Program-made: the position numbers and the translations under genes | Origin: Hymenobacter sp. APR13 | Lineage (GTDB): Bacteria > Bacteroidota > Bacteroidia > Cytophagales > Hymenobacteraceae | Direction: 5' to 3' | Assembly: GCF_000737515.1 (NCBI RefSeq) | Contig: NZ_CP006587.1 | Coordinates: forward strand, 4,806,995-4,870,994 | DNA: 64,000 nt | Shown: positions 8,621 to 17,487 of the stretch, one piece after another | How positions within the stretch are numbered: the stretch's first letter is position 1 | Layout of the letters: each line of letters opens with the position of its first letter | The notes under the pieces: generated by a model | The model's input: only the letters and a program-made list of their open reading frames with translations | The model's database searches: none | Told to the model about the DNA's origin: nothing

Positions 8621-9292
8621 ATGCACCCCACACTTCGAATTGAGCTCAACGAAAACCTGTACCTGCGCGACCCCCAGGCCACGGACCTGGGGCGCCGGCT
8701 AATAGCGGACAGCATCCTGCTCATCGACGAAATCGGCTTTGAACAGTTCACGTTCAAGAAACTGGCCCAGCGCATCGAGTCCACCGAGGCCTCGCTCTAC
8801 CGCTACTTCGAAAACAAGCATAAGCTGCTGGTGTACCTGGTGAGCTGGCACTGGGCCTGGCTGCGCTACCAGATCCGCTTCCACACCCACAACGTGCCCG
8901 ACGCCCGCGAGCGGCTGCGCCTGACGCTGGGCATCCTCACCCGCGCCCACCAGGACGACCCGGCCACCCAAGAACTGGACGAGGCCGCCCTCTACCGCAT
9001 CGTGGTCAATGAGGCGTCCAAATCGTACCTGACCAAGGACGTAGATGAGGACAACCAGGCGGGCCTGTTTCAGGAGTACAAGCGGCTGGCCGCCGGCATC
9101 GTGGAAGTGGTGCAGGAAATAAACCCCACCTACGCCTATCCGCACGCGCTGGTCAGCACCCTGCTGGAGTCGGCCCGCAAACAGCTGTTCTTTGCCCGGC
9201 ACCTGCCCTCGCTCACCGACGTGCCCCCGGCCGACAGCGAAAGCGCCATCTACGCCTTTCTGCTCCACATGGCCTTCGCCGTGCTGGGGTAG
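8621..9292 (+). CDS. TetR/AcrR-family transcriptional regulator
   Basis: 223-residue protein with an N-terminal TetR DNA-binding domain. Helix 1 begins near residue 25 (RRLIADSILLIDEIGFEQFTFKKLAQRI) and is followed by the recognition helix ESTEASLYRYFENKHKLLVYL, the family signature. The remaining 150 residues are the all-alpha ligand and dimer domain, including a Trp-rich segment (LVSWHWAWLRYQIRF) that could line a ligand pocket. The ATG follows a long AT-rich leader. It is divergent from the SPFH envelope operon, which is its most likely target (inference from TetR habits). It ends with TAG, showing that TAG is an ordinary stop codon here. Confidence 0.9.
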   Translation: MHPTLRIELNENLYLRDPQATDLGRRLIADSILLIDEIGFEQFTFKKLAQRIESTEASLYRYFENKHKLLVYLVSWHWAWLRYQIRFHTHNVPDARERLRLTLGILTRAHQDDPATQELDEAALYRIVVNEASKSYLTKDVDEDNQAGLFQEYKRLAAGIVEVVQEINPTYAYPHALVSTLLESARKQLFFARHLPSLTDVPPADSESAIYAFLLHMAFAVLG

Positions 9293-9356
9293 GGCAGGTC
9301 GGCGTCCGGCCGATGCTGCCGTCTGCTACCGCACCGGCTGAGCGTCCCCCGCCCCC

Positions 9357-9405
9357 AAAAAACAACCGCCACACCTGGTGCCCGTGTGGGGCCTAGGCGT
9401 GGCGG
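9357..9405 (-). terminator. Rho-independent terminator, minus strand
   Basis: Read on the minus strand, CCGCCAC pairs with GTGGCGG across a 26-nt internal segment and is followed by TTGTTTTTT. It lies just downstream of the decayed minus-strand gene that ends at 9413, and also closes the region after the TetR stop. Confidence 0.6.
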
Positions 9406-9412
9406 CGCGGGT

Positions 9413-9828
9413 TTACAGAAACGTCAAGCCCTCCTCCCGGCGCAGGCGCTTGAGGCTACAGGCAATGATGCCGGCGGCCGGCAGCAACCGGGGCATTGAT
9501 AGGCCAGCCCGTGGAGAGTAGGGGGGCACCCAGGGCCCGTACACGGCGGTGGCATGGTCGAGCCTGGGCAGGCTACCGGGCTCCCGATAGCGGCCTTTCA
9601 GCAGGTTGAGAAAGAGGGCGACAGCGCGACTACCTCGGGCGTAAAGGCCTTCGCCTGGTGCTGCAGGCTGCGAAACTGCACTTGGGCCGAAATGACTGTT
9701 GGCACAAGACCAAGAGAATAGACGCCATGACGGCAGGCCAGTGCCGCCCGGGAAGCGGTAAGGTGGAAGATAAGCCGGTTTAGCTGCTCGCCCTAATACA
9801 TGTCCCGCTGGTTGAATCTTTGTGCCAT
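9413..9828 (-). pseudogene. Decayed gene of unknown family
   Basis: On the minus strand an ATG at 9828 opens MAQRFNQRDMY, hits an in-frame TAG, then continues with protein-like sequence (EQLNRLIFHLTASRAALACRHG, QVQFRSLQHQAKAFTPEVVAL) until a TGA. The neighbouring frame then gives FLNLLKGRYREPGSLPRLDH, and a third frame ends with IIACSLKRLRREEGLTFL and a stop just before a terminator. The pattern is one gene broken by at least one amber codon and two frameshifts. I do not recognise the family. Confidence 0.4.
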
Positions 9829-10092
9829 GCTTTTCACAGTGCCAGAAAGAGTAAATGAAATAACTGGTTGGAGTAGGTGAAGGGGTGTATTTTTATACCA
9901 AGTACATAGTATAAAGCAAGGAAACTGAGGGAAGTTGAAGAGGGTATATTTAAGTATAAATTTCAATATGCAATTGTGCTAAAATATACTATATCTATGG
10001 TATTCAGTTAGTTATCGGTAAATACTTCCTTGTTGGAACAGAACTACAGCACTGCTTTTCAGCTTTCATCAGGGTTTACTCCGCGAGCTTTT

Positions 10093-10167
10093 ACAAGCAC
10101 ATCAGCCCGTTGAGTAAGTATACTTTCTCTAGCTAAGTCCACTTGCCCAACGGGCTGATGTGCTTGT
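10093..10167. repeat. 20-bp perfect inverted repeat (long hairpin)
   Basis: ACAAGCACATCAGCCCGTTG at 10093-10112 is exactly repeated in reverse complement at 10148-10167, with a 35-nt spacer. It begins 18 nt beyond the stop of the SnoaL-like gene and has no long T tract. It may act as a bidirectional terminator or an mRNA 3'-end stabiliser. Confidence 0.75.
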
Positions 10168-10185
10168 CGCCGATAAATCAGAGAA

Positions 10186-10629
10186 TTACTGCACGCCGTC
10201 TCCCACGAACGCCTCCATAATCCAACTGGGGTTCCAGTATTCGCGGTAGCGGGCAATCTGCTCCCCGCGCATGGTCAGCCGACCAACGTAGATCTGGTGG
10301 TAGGTTTTGCCGGTGGCCGGTACGAAGGCGCCCCCCGTGAATTCAACTAAAACCGTATCCGGATCGGGCGTGGCCGTCACCTGCAGATCCGTGAAGTGCC
10401 AGTTGGTGCCGCGCTGCGTTACGTCGGCAATGTAGGTCGTGATGGCGGCGCGTCCCTCCAGCCGGCTGGCAAACGGGGCCGGAGCGTAGGGGTACTCGTG
10501 CACGGCATCTTCCGTCAGCAAGCTGGCGTAGGCTTCACGAGTCATGGTGGGGTCAGTGAAAAGGGACAGGTGCTGGCGGAATGCGCGCTCCGCGCGGGCC
10601 AGGCTGGCGTCGGCAGTTGAAAAAGCCAT
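10186..10629 (-). CDS. SnoaL-like / NTF2-fold protein
   Basis: 147-residue cytoplasmic protein with the alpha+beta cone layout of the SnoaL/NTF2-like superfamily. An N-terminal helix (ARAERAFRQHLSLF) is followed by YASLLTEDAVHEYPYAP (the typical 'tlyaeDavvefP' strand-turn), GRAAITTYIADV, and curved strands ending in GRLTMRGEQIARYREYWNPSWIMEAF. Members are small-molecule isomerases or cyclases, or non-enzymatic binders. The conserved D/E-Y near position 50 and the REYWNP strand fit limonene-epoxide-hydrolase-like SnoaL proteins. The start MAFSTADAS is chosen because sequence upstream is not protein-like. It is divergent from an AraC regulator about 300 nt away, so that regulator probably controls it. 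Confidence 0.75.
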   Translation of the reverse strand: MAFSTADASLARAERAFRQHLSLFTDPTMTREAYASLLTEDAVHEYPYAPAPFASRLEGRAAITTYIADVTQRGTNWHFTDLQVTATPDPDTVLVEFTGGAFVPATGKTYHQIYVGRLTMRGEQIARYREYWNPSWIMEAFVGDGVQ

Positions 10630-10932
10630 GGAAATTGAAGTGAAGATGAGGAAATTGGTTTTCCGCCGCGGGCCGCGAAAGGGTGCTGGCGGGCTCTGAC
10701 AAAGGTCCGCCGGCACATCCGGCCTGTGATAGTCCCAGGAACGGACATCCTGGTTCCGAATACGCCAGTTGCGGCCGCTATTGCCGGTAGCACAGCTTCA
10801 GGCTGCCCCACTCTCGTTGCTTGTGCACTGCTGTTTCTTCAGTGCCTGCCAGTGCCCCGTTTTACCAGCTCCCGCCAACCCTTCGTTACTTGAAGGGGTT
10901 TAGCCCTGACAGAGGCAGCCCCCTTGCTTGTT

Positions 10933-11817
10933 ATGCCCAACCAGATTCCCCAGATACCCCTGACCGAGCTGCTGGAGCGGCGGACGCTGCTCTCCCGCCA
11001 CGCCACCGCGTACAACCTTTCGGTCAGTCCGCCCGGCCGGCCCTTACCAATGGAGCCCTACCGGGCCTCGTTCTACGCCGTGGGCCTGTGCCTGGCGGGC
11101 ACCGTGGAGCTGCGAACCGACCAGGCCGACTACCACGTGGCTCCCGGCTCGCTGGTGCTGCTGGGCCCGCAGGCGCTTCGTCAGTGGCACCAACAATCAG
11201 CCGACTATTACAACGAAGCCCTGTTTTTCACGGAAGAATTCTTTTCCCAGCCCTTTGCGGACCCTACCCAACTCCAGCAGTTTGCATTCTTTGACGCGCA
11301 CGCAACCCGGGTACTGCCCCTGGCGACCGAAGAGGCAACCCAGGTAAGCCGCCTACTGCAGGAAGTGCGTTACGTGCTGGGCCGGCCCAGTCCGTACCAG
11401 GCTGACCTGGTGCGTAGCTACGCTGCGGCCCTGCTTTACCTGGCGGCCGACTCCTACAGCCGGCGCTTCACCGCACCCACCCACCGGCCGCGCCGGTTCG
11501 AGCTGGTGGCTCAGTTTCAGCAGCTGGTAGCCGCCGACACTCCGTCGCTGCGCCCGGTAGCCGCGTATGCCAGCCAGCTTTGCGTGACAAGTAAACACCT
11601 GAGTGAAACGGTGAAAGCCGCTACGGGCAAAACGGCCGGGGAGTGGATTGCCGGCCAACTGCTGCGCGAAGCCCGCCGGCTGCTGTGGCAGACAGACCGG
11701 AGCGTAAGCCAGGTTGCCGACATGCTGGGCTTCAGCGACGCCTCGGCTTTCGGCAAGTTCTTTCGCCGCCATACCGGCCAGACGCCCGCCGCCTACCAGC
11801 AACAATGTCCCCTGTAA
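10933..11817 (+). CDS. AraC-family transcriptional regulator
   Basis: 294-residue protein. The N-terminal half is a cupin-like sensing domain (FYAVGLCLAGTVELRTDQADYHVAPGSLVLLGPQALRQWH). The C-terminal 100 residues carry the two AraC helix-turn-helix motifs: YASQLCVTSKHLSETVKAATGKTAGEWI, then SVSQVADMLGFSDASAFGKFFRRHTGQTPAAYQQ, the second being the classic AraC signature. The ATG at 10933 (MPNQIPQIP) is preferred over an in-frame TTG nine bases earlier. It faces away from the SnoaL-like gene, which is the likely target (inference). A 17-bp perfect hairpin lies 78 nt after the stop. Confidence 0.92.
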   Translation: MPNQIPQIPLTELLERRTLLSRHATAYNLSVSPPGRPLPMEPYRASFYAVGLCLAGTVELRTDQADYHVAPGSLVLLGPQALRQWHQQSADYYNEALFFTEEFFSQPFADPTQLQQFAFFDAHATRVLPLATEEATQVSRLLQEVRYVLGRPSPYQADLVRSYAAALLYLAADSYSRRFTAPTHRPRRFELVAQFQQLVAADTPSLRPVAAYASQLCVTSKHLSETVKAATGKTAGEWIAGQLLREARRLLWQTDRSVSQVADMLGFSDASAFGKFFRRHTGQTPAAYQQQCPL

Positions 11818-11895
11818 CCGGGAAAAGGCATACCATTGCTGTTGGGGTGGGAGTCAACCGCAGACAATGCTCCAGCCGCCATCCAGCCAGGTAAT

Positions 11896-11943
11896 CGGTG
11901 TCTTATCGTGCGCCAGCGGGAACTGCCGCACGATAAGACACCG
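11896..11943. repeat. 17-bp perfect hairpin downstream of the AraC gene
   Basis: CGGTGTCTTATCGTGCG at 11896-11912 pairs perfectly with its reverse complement at 11927-11943 around a 14-nt loop. No T tract follows. Probably a transcription or mRNA-end structure between the AraC gene and the COQ4-like gene. Confidence 0.75.
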
Positions 11944-12065
11944 AATCCCAATAGGCCCGGCTGCGCAGGCCCGCAACCGTAGTGTCCTGACGTATGGCGC
12001 TGTCTAACCGGTATAGGGGGGAATGACCTGCGTAAGCTCCGTCGTAAGCTTGCCTGCGTGCCAGC

Positions 12066-12862
12066 ATGAAGCCTTCAGCGCACCGGCAGGGCCAGCGGCA
12101 GGCACCACACAGCCGTATCTTCAAAGCACTGCAGCGCCAGCGTGGCCGGCATCTGGGTGAGTATTCCGTCCCCGAGCAGCTCATTCGCCACGCTTTTTTC
12201 CTGTCGGTGTGGTGCCTGGAGCAGTGCCACGATATGACGTGCTACCACCGCAAGGTGACCACCTTGAGCCAGATTCCCGAAGGAACGGTTGTGCACGCGC
12301 TGGGGCATGCTTGCTGGCCCGGGAGTTAACGTTGGTGCCTGGCTTTGAAAGCCACGACTTGAAACACGTGGTGCTGGCCTACGAATTAGAGGCGGTAGGC
12401 GAAATTAGGATGCAAGCCTTTATGCTGGGCAACGGCAACTGGACGCTGCCCAGCATGCTGATTTTTCTTTTTGGGCTGCTGCTCTTGCCGCAGCATTGGC
12501 GCTTGTTTCGACAAGACTACTACGCCGGACGACGCTGTTTGCCGCTCGCTGCCCTGACCATTGAGGACTGTCAGCACAGCTCCCTGCAGCAGCTGCGCAG
12601 CCACTTGTTTAGTCGGTACCAAGAAATGAAACTCACCCGCCAACCCAACCTGCACCTGCGCCTGAGCTGGCTGGGCAGCTACGGGGTAATGGCCGTGGGC
12701 ATCGCGGCGATGTTCTTCTGTTACCCCTTCCTGTGGTCCGCCAACCTAGCCGACTTAGTTGGAGCCGGCTTCCTGTTTGTCGCCGGAGCTATTTTGGTGG
12801 TAGGCGGTTTACTTAACTTAAGCCTGCAAGCCCATTTTAAAGCCAAAGAAGCGAGAGCTTGA
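12066..12862 (+). pseudogene. COQ4-like protein gene with a one-base frameshift
   Basis: Two overlapping frames form one protein. The first (from ATG 12066) ends with IPEGTVVHALGHAC and the second continues LLARELTLVPGFESHDLKHVVLAYELEAVGEIRMQAF. The second contains the COQ4 metal-binding signature HDxxH-x11-E (HDLKH, then E after 11 residues) and the family's GNGN. The last 150 residues contain HWRLFRQDYYAGRRC and two hydrophobic helices (VMAVGIAAMFFCYPFLW, LVGAGFLFVAGAILVVGG). COQ4 helps assemble ubiquinone biosynthesis. Related bacterial proteins have less certain roles. The frame changes by one base near 12300-12320, just before the metal motif, so the gene is either inactive or carries a sequencing error. 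The N-terminal 60 residues match the family poorly. Confidence 0.65.
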
Positions 12863-12941
12863 ATGGGGATTAAAAGGCCGCCTGTTTTTGCACGGATCGT
12901 GTTTAGGTCAGTACCGTTTCGCTGAACGATACTCCGCCTGT

Positions 12942-13781
12942 CTATTGCGGCTTATTCTTTTGGCCCGGCCGCTGCTCCACCAAAGCCCAGTGGGGGTCCA
13001 CCAGGTACAGGGCGCGGGCAGTAGGGTCATAGTACTTGAAGCGAAAGGGCGGGGTCGGAGGCACGCCGGCGTGGGCCGTCAAGGGCTGCCAGGTGTAAGC
13101 CGCCGTGTGCATGTCGTGGAACTCGTCTTCGACCGTAACCTGCGCGCCGGCTGGGCCCGGGACCAGCGCCACGTACACGTCTGCTTCAGGGCTGCCGGTG
13201 GCCACGGTGTAGCCGGTCACGAGCTGGGGCCGCGGCCCCGCGTTCCGCGTTGGCCGGAACATGGGCGCGTACTCGCGGTCGTTGTAGTTGAAGTGCAGCA
13301 GCTTGCGCTGCACCCCGCCCGTGACGAGCCCCACGATCTTGCCCAGCGGGTACTCCACCCGGTAATCGGCGAAGTCTACCACCAGCGGGGTCTGCGCGGG
13401 CACGACGACGTAATGGCCTGGCGACATCAGGGCCCCGTCCGCGTCGAACACCCGCAGGTGGTGCACGTTCGAGGCCCCGTCCACGGGTCCGTCGTAGGCC
13501 ACCCACCCGTAGAGCATAAAATGGTCCTGGTTGCTTTCCCACAGGTGCGCGTGCGCCGGCAGGTGCGGCGGCTTGTGGGCCAAGAGGTCGGCTTTCGCCC
13601 GCTGCGCCGGAACGACAGTTCGGGTCACGACGTAGTGCCGCTCGTCGACTCGGGCAACAGCTACCCCCGGGGGTTGAGCCGCCTGGCAACCGGTCAGGAA
13701 GGCCAGGAGCACGGCACAGCGAGTCACAACAGGTAGGAACACGGTCGGAAGGGGACAGGGGTAAAAGAAAAGAGCCGTCAT
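12942..13781 (-). CDS. Lipoprotein of unknown function
   Basis: 279-residue exported protein. A hydrophobic segment leads to the lipobox FLTGC (Cys near residue 32). The translated start may be a few residues downstream of the first ATG. The mature part has aromatic beta-sheet character (VDERHYVVTRTVV, HLWESNQDHFMLYGWVAYDGP, VFDADGALMSPGHYVV, FDADGAL and FRFKYYDPTARALYLVDPHWALVEQ). I see no known enzyme motif. It is transcribed alone on the minus strand, with a convergent COQ4-like gene on one side and a 66-nt gap plus a small membrane-protein gene on the other. Confidence 0.7.
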   Translation of the reverse strand: MTALFFYPCPLPTVFLPVVTRCAVLLAFLTGCQAAQPPGVAVARVDERHYVVTRTVVPAQRAKADLLAHKPPHLPAHAHLWESNQDHFMLYGWVAYDGPVDGASNVHHLRVFDADGALMSPGHYVVVPAQTPLVVDFADYRVEYPLGKIVGLVTGGVQRKLLHFNYNDREYAPMFRPTRNAGPRPQLVTGYTVATGSPEADVYVALVPGPAGAQVTVEDEFHDMHTAAYTWQPLTAHAGVPPTPPFRFKYYDPTARALYLVDPHWALVEQRPGQKNKPQ

Positions 13782-13858
13782 GGCAGCGGACTCGACTGCC
13801 TGCGTGGTCCGCGTAAAAGTAGCTTTAGCAAACCCTCCTAATTTTGAACGGGCTGCGT

Positions 13859-14122
13859 TTAGCTTGCCACCGTTGCCCCGTGTTGCGTCACTTCCAGCCG
13901 GTCCTCAAACGCGGCGATGGTCGTGTGGCGGTTGCGCAGGTAATACTCTGCGTGCATATAAAGCCCGGGGCCATAGTAAGGAGCCATGCCCAACAGGATA
14001 AAGCCGACGGGAATGGTATAGAGCCCCGTCAGGGCCAGCCCTATCCCCACCGCCACGAGCCCATAGAAGAAGTGCCGCAGGCCGTACAGGTGTGTGGCCG
14101 GCGTAATCGTAAAGAGGCTCAT
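13859..14122 (-). CDS. Small two-helix membrane protein
   Basis: 87 residues from the ATG at 14122. An in-frame ATG at 14212 would add 30 residues. Two adjacent membrane segments (YGLVAVGIGLALTGLYTI and GFILLGMAPYYGPGLYMHAEY) are followed by a short soluble tail (RNRHTTIAAFEDRLEVTQHGATVAS). The tail looks like the first strands of a PH-like domain that then stops, so the protein may be a truncated member of a larger membrane-plus-PH family. No partner gene is evident. Confidence 0.5.
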   Translation of the reverse strand: MSLFTITPATHLYGLRHFFYGLVAVGIGLALTGLYTIPVGFILLGMAPYYGPGLYMHAEYYLRNRHTTIAAFEDRLEVTQHGATVAS

Positions 14123-14317
14123 CCAGTAGAAGTAAAGGGAAATGAGGAGACGGGTTCCGCACAAAGATGGGCTTAGAACCAGAAGGCGAAACGCTCGTTT
14201 TGATCGAATCACCCTTTAAGTGAACAATAGCCAGGGGCAACTTTTCGCTTGATAATCCGCTTTTTTGTAGACGCCGGCCTTGCGGCCGACTCACTGGACA
14301 AGCGTAACTTGGTCCCG

Positions 14318-15432
14318 ATGGAAGAACGCACGCTTTCGCTGCTGGCGGAACAGATTGGGCAGCTGCACGCGCAAACGCAGCGGGCGGCTGCCCAACAGGT
14401 AAACTATTGGTTGACGGTGCGCAACTGGCTTATCGGCTGGCACATTGCCGAGTACGAACAAGGCGGCAGCGACCGGGCCGAGTACGGTGAGCGGCTGTGT
14501 CGGAGCTGGCGCGGCAGTTGCACGGCGTCAAAGGGCTCGCAGAACGGCGACTTTACCAGTGCCGCGAGTTTTACCGGGCCTACCCGCTGATTTTGCAGAC
14601 CGTGTCTGCAGAATTGCAACAAGCTGGTCTATTGGATGTATCCAAGCCTTTCCCAACAGCCGCGTCGGCCCTGTTCAGCGGCCCGCACGCCCTGCCGGGT
14701 CTGGCACCGGAGTTGCTGCTGAACCGGCTGAGCTTCTCGCACTTTCTGGAGTTGCTGGCCCTGGACCGGCCGGTGCAGCGGGCGTTTTACGAGGTGCAGG
14801 CGGTGAAAAACAGCTGGTCGGTGCGGGAGCTGAAGCGCGCCATTGAGTCGGCGCTGTACGAGCGCACGGGGCTCTCGACCGATAAGGCGGCGGTGCTGGC
14901 CGGCCACGCCGGCACGCAGCCGCTGTCGGTGGCCGATGTGGTGAAAAACCCCTACGTGTTGGAATTTTTAGGGCTGGAGGAACGGGCCAGCTACAGCGAG
15001 AGCGACTTGGAGGCGGCGATTATTGCGCACTTGCAGACGTTTCTAGTGGAGCTGGGGCGGGGCTTCTGTTTTGAGGCCCGTCAAAAGCGCATCACCTTCG
15101 ACAACGCGCACTACTTCATTGACCTGGTCTTTTACCACCGCATTCTGAAGTGCCACGTGCTGGTGGACTTGAAGATCGGGGCATTCAGCCATGCCGATGC
15201 GGGGCAGATGAACGTGTACCTGAACTATTACCGGGAGCAGGAGATGACCGAAGGCGACAATCCGCCGGTGGGACTCATTCTGTGCGCCCAGAAGAACGAC
15301 ACGCTCGTGCGCTATGCGACCACGGGCATGGCCGAGCAACTGTTTGTGAGCAAATACCAGATGAACCTGCCGTCGGAAGAAGCGTTGCAGCAGTTGGTAC
15401 GAGAGGAGCAAGAACGTTTAGGCAACAGCTGA
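14318..15432 (+). pseudogene. DUF1016/YhcG-type PD-(D/E)xK nuclease gene with a frameshift
   Basis: The N-terminal part (from ATG 14318) reads through WLTVRNWLIGWHIAEYEQGG and breaks near 14490. The rest continues in another frame from SELARQLHGVKGLAERRLYQ to 15432. The intact relative at 51354 shows the expected join, and one missing base after GERL explains the break. The C-terminal nuclease domain is present: FLGLEERASYSESDLEAAI, then HYFIDLVFYHRILKCHVLVDLK, where the usual E-x-K is D-x-K. DUF1016 proteins are predicted nucleases often linked to restriction loci. Here the gene is solitary. The downstream frame alone (GTG near 14497) could still give a 311-residue protein that keeps the nuclease core. 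Confidence 0.8.
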
Positions 15433-15886
15433 TAGTAGCTGTTCGGAAGTCCAAACGGGTGCAATTACGCTTCCAATTCATCCGTTCTTTCGCTCCTGAG
15501 GTTCGGATCTATTACGTAAATCAGCAACAGCCTCATCACGGCCCGTTCGTGGCCCGGGCATCCTAAGTAATGGCAACGTCAACCAGAAAGCGTCTTCCGG
15601 CCGGTAGCCTTGAAAAGGGGCTGGTCGCCAGCGCGGGTTTTCTCCCACCGTTTCAACACGCCATATTCGCTTCGGAAGCCGAATGCGACCAATCCGTTGC
15701 CAGCGTCATGGCCCGCATCCGAAGCGAGCAAGTGAAGGCTCGCCCCCCGATGCGTATCGGTTCGGCCCCACGTCACCCCCGTCCCCCGTGGCCCGTTCCA
15801 CACGCGGAGCGCATTCAGCATTCTACCGTTTTCCTGAACAGGGAGTCATGTAGATGAAGCAGAGCTAGCTGTGTATCTTACGGCTT
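15433..15886. other. Gene-free spacer
   Basis: 454 bases with no frame I can support. An 80-codon minus frame (15579-15821) has plausible composition but no recognisable domain. Confidence 0.5.
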
Positions 15887-16504
15887 ATGCGCGCCTACTT
15901 GTCTTTACTTGCCGCCCTCGGGGCATGTACCGCCCCGCGCATATCCGCCCCAGCCTCGTCCACGTGCCGCATGTTGCAGGTACAGGAGCCGGCCACCTAC
16001 GCTGCGGCCGATACCACTGCGGCCTATACTGCGGTGCAGGACTTTGCCCGGCACGTGGGCGCCCCCTATACGTTGCTCTACCTGAGCGCGACCGGCGGCC
16101 ACCCCGATAACGCCCGTTGCCTGCGTGTGGTGCAGCGAGGAGCGGACCAGTTCACAGCCTACGCCTACCGGCGGTCGGGAAAGGTGGATAGCAGCACGTT
16201 TGTCAGCCGGTCGCTGGCCCAACGCTTAGCCGCGCCGGTCGGGCACTTCACCACCCTGTGCCCGGATTTTACGTCCGAAGTCCACTACGAGAAGCTCTGG
16301 GTTAAGCAGGGCTCCACCACAGGATTCAGCCTGGTCGGCGAACTGCTCAACCTGCAGGGGCCACTGTCTCCGGACCCGACCTTAGAGCCTCTGGCTCAGA
16401 GGATGGAACAGGAGGGCACGGGTATGCGCTTCTTACAACCAGCCGACAGCGCCGTGCTGCAACCGGCCTTAGACTTATTGCAGGAGGTACGACACCTGAA
16501 GTAG
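15887..16504 (+). CDS. Lipoprotein of unknown function
   Basis: 205 residues beginning MRAYLSLLAALGACTAPRIS, a short lipoprotein signal with lipobox ALGAC (Cys 14). The mature domain has mixed alpha/beta character (AAYTAVQDFARHVGAPYTLLYLSATGG, NARCLRVVQRGADQFTAYAYRR, FTTLCPDFTSEVHYEKLWVKQG) and a C-terminal amphipathic helix (LQPALDLLQEVRHLK). Two cysteines in the mature part could form a disulfide. I recognise no named family. It is a single gene in plus orientation, with no T9SS tail. Confidence 0.65.
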   Translation: MRAYLSLLAALGACTAPRISAPASSTCRMLQVQEPATYAAADTTAAYTAVQDFARHVGAPYTLLYLSATGGHPDNARCLRVVQRGADQFTAYAYRRSGKVDSSTFVSRSLAQRLAAPVGHFTTLCPDFTSEVHYEKLWVKQGSTTGFSLVGELLNLQGPLSPDPTLEPLAQRMEQEGTGMRFLQPADSAVLQPALDLLQEVRHLK

Positions 16505-16659
16505 TGGCGGCATCCTTGTTTCTTTGTTCGGACCGTCTTATTGAACTCTCCCAGCCTGCTTGGTTCTTTGTCTGGGGTACCGGCCAGCGCTACTCATGGG
16601 TTCGAGGCTTCCACGATTAGGCTCAACATGTCGACCGAAATCGGGCTACAGCACCCTGC

Positions 16660-16983
16660 TTAACCAACCGTATCCCTGTGGCTTATTTCCGCTTGAAGGC
16701 TCTTTAGGTTTTGGGAGTTTTTGTGAGCAATCCACCAAGCAAAAAGCAGCAGCAGAAACGTGGCCCCCCCTTTATGATGGGTCGCCGACCAAAGAGCGAG
16801 GCCAACCATCCCCCCAATGACCAGCGCCGTGATGATTTTTTGCGCGTTCATTTTTTTCTCTTCTACCCTTAATTCTTCCCGTGTCATTTTAGCGTAGTCT
16901 TTGCTGGAGGACTTAGCCGCCTGTGTGGCACTGACTAGCTCCTCAGCCCGTAGTTGAGGCTTAAATCGGTTGGAAAATCCCAT
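16660..16983 (-). CDS. Small two-helix inner-membrane protein
   Basis: 107 residues: a charged, lysine-rich cytoplasmic N-terminus (residues 1-48, KSSSKDYAKMTREELRVEEK), two transmembrane helices (IITALVIGGMVGLALWSAT and ATFLLLLFAWWIAHKN) separated by a short HHKGG turn, and a soluble C-terminal tail. Both ends would face the cytoplasm. No known family recognised. Composition and clean hydrophobic segments support a real gene. Confidence 0.6.
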   Translation of the reverse strand: MGFSNRFKPQLRAEELVSATQAAKSSSKDYAKMTREELRVEEKKMNAQKIITALVIGGMVGLALWSATHHKGGATFLLLLFAWWIAHKNSQNLKSLQAEISHRDTVG

Positions 16984-17122
16984 AATCGTACCTGTTAAGC
17001 GTTGACTGAGTGGTCGGGTGGAGTAGCAAACTTAGCTTGTTTCTCCCTTTTGTCGAGCGGCACGCGCCGGACGTGGGAGCGGTGCACAAAGCCCAGCCGC
17101 AACTCGCAGCGGGTGCGCACGA

Positions 17123-17222
17123 TTATTCGGTCTGCTCGGCGGCCCACTCCCCGTACAGCCAGTTGTTGCCGACGTCGTAGGCGATGAAGTCGTCGGTGTA
17201 CAGGGCGTGCAGGGCTCCAAGT
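17123..17222 (-). pseudogene. Gene fragment, STAS/SpoIIAA-like Hymenobacteraceae family
   Basis: On the minus strand a short frame reads ALYTDDFIAYDVGNNWLYGE and then WAAEQTE before a TAA. The YDxxNNWLYxxW pattern resembles the start of a small STAS-like protein type common in this family of bacteria. No full-length frame surrounds it, so it is a remnant. The rest of 17000-17487 shows nothing I can assign. Confidence 0.35.
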
Positions 17223-17487
17223 TACCTCCGCCAGCAGCTGGTGGTGGGAGGCTGGTTGAATTTTAGGTAACGGCATCAGTTACCCGGCCACGGCAACCAG
17301 CTTCTGGGGACAAGGTTCCGGGACTCGGGGTCTCCATCCAACGCTCCTTCCCCCAAACGAAGCGCATTTACGGCACGACAATTAAATGCAACGTTCGTAT
17401 TACCGCGCTGGCCGCAGCCTTTCTAAACAAAGCCTGCGTGCGGCGGATGTTGCGGACGGCTAAGGAGCCATGGCCGAGCGGAACGAT

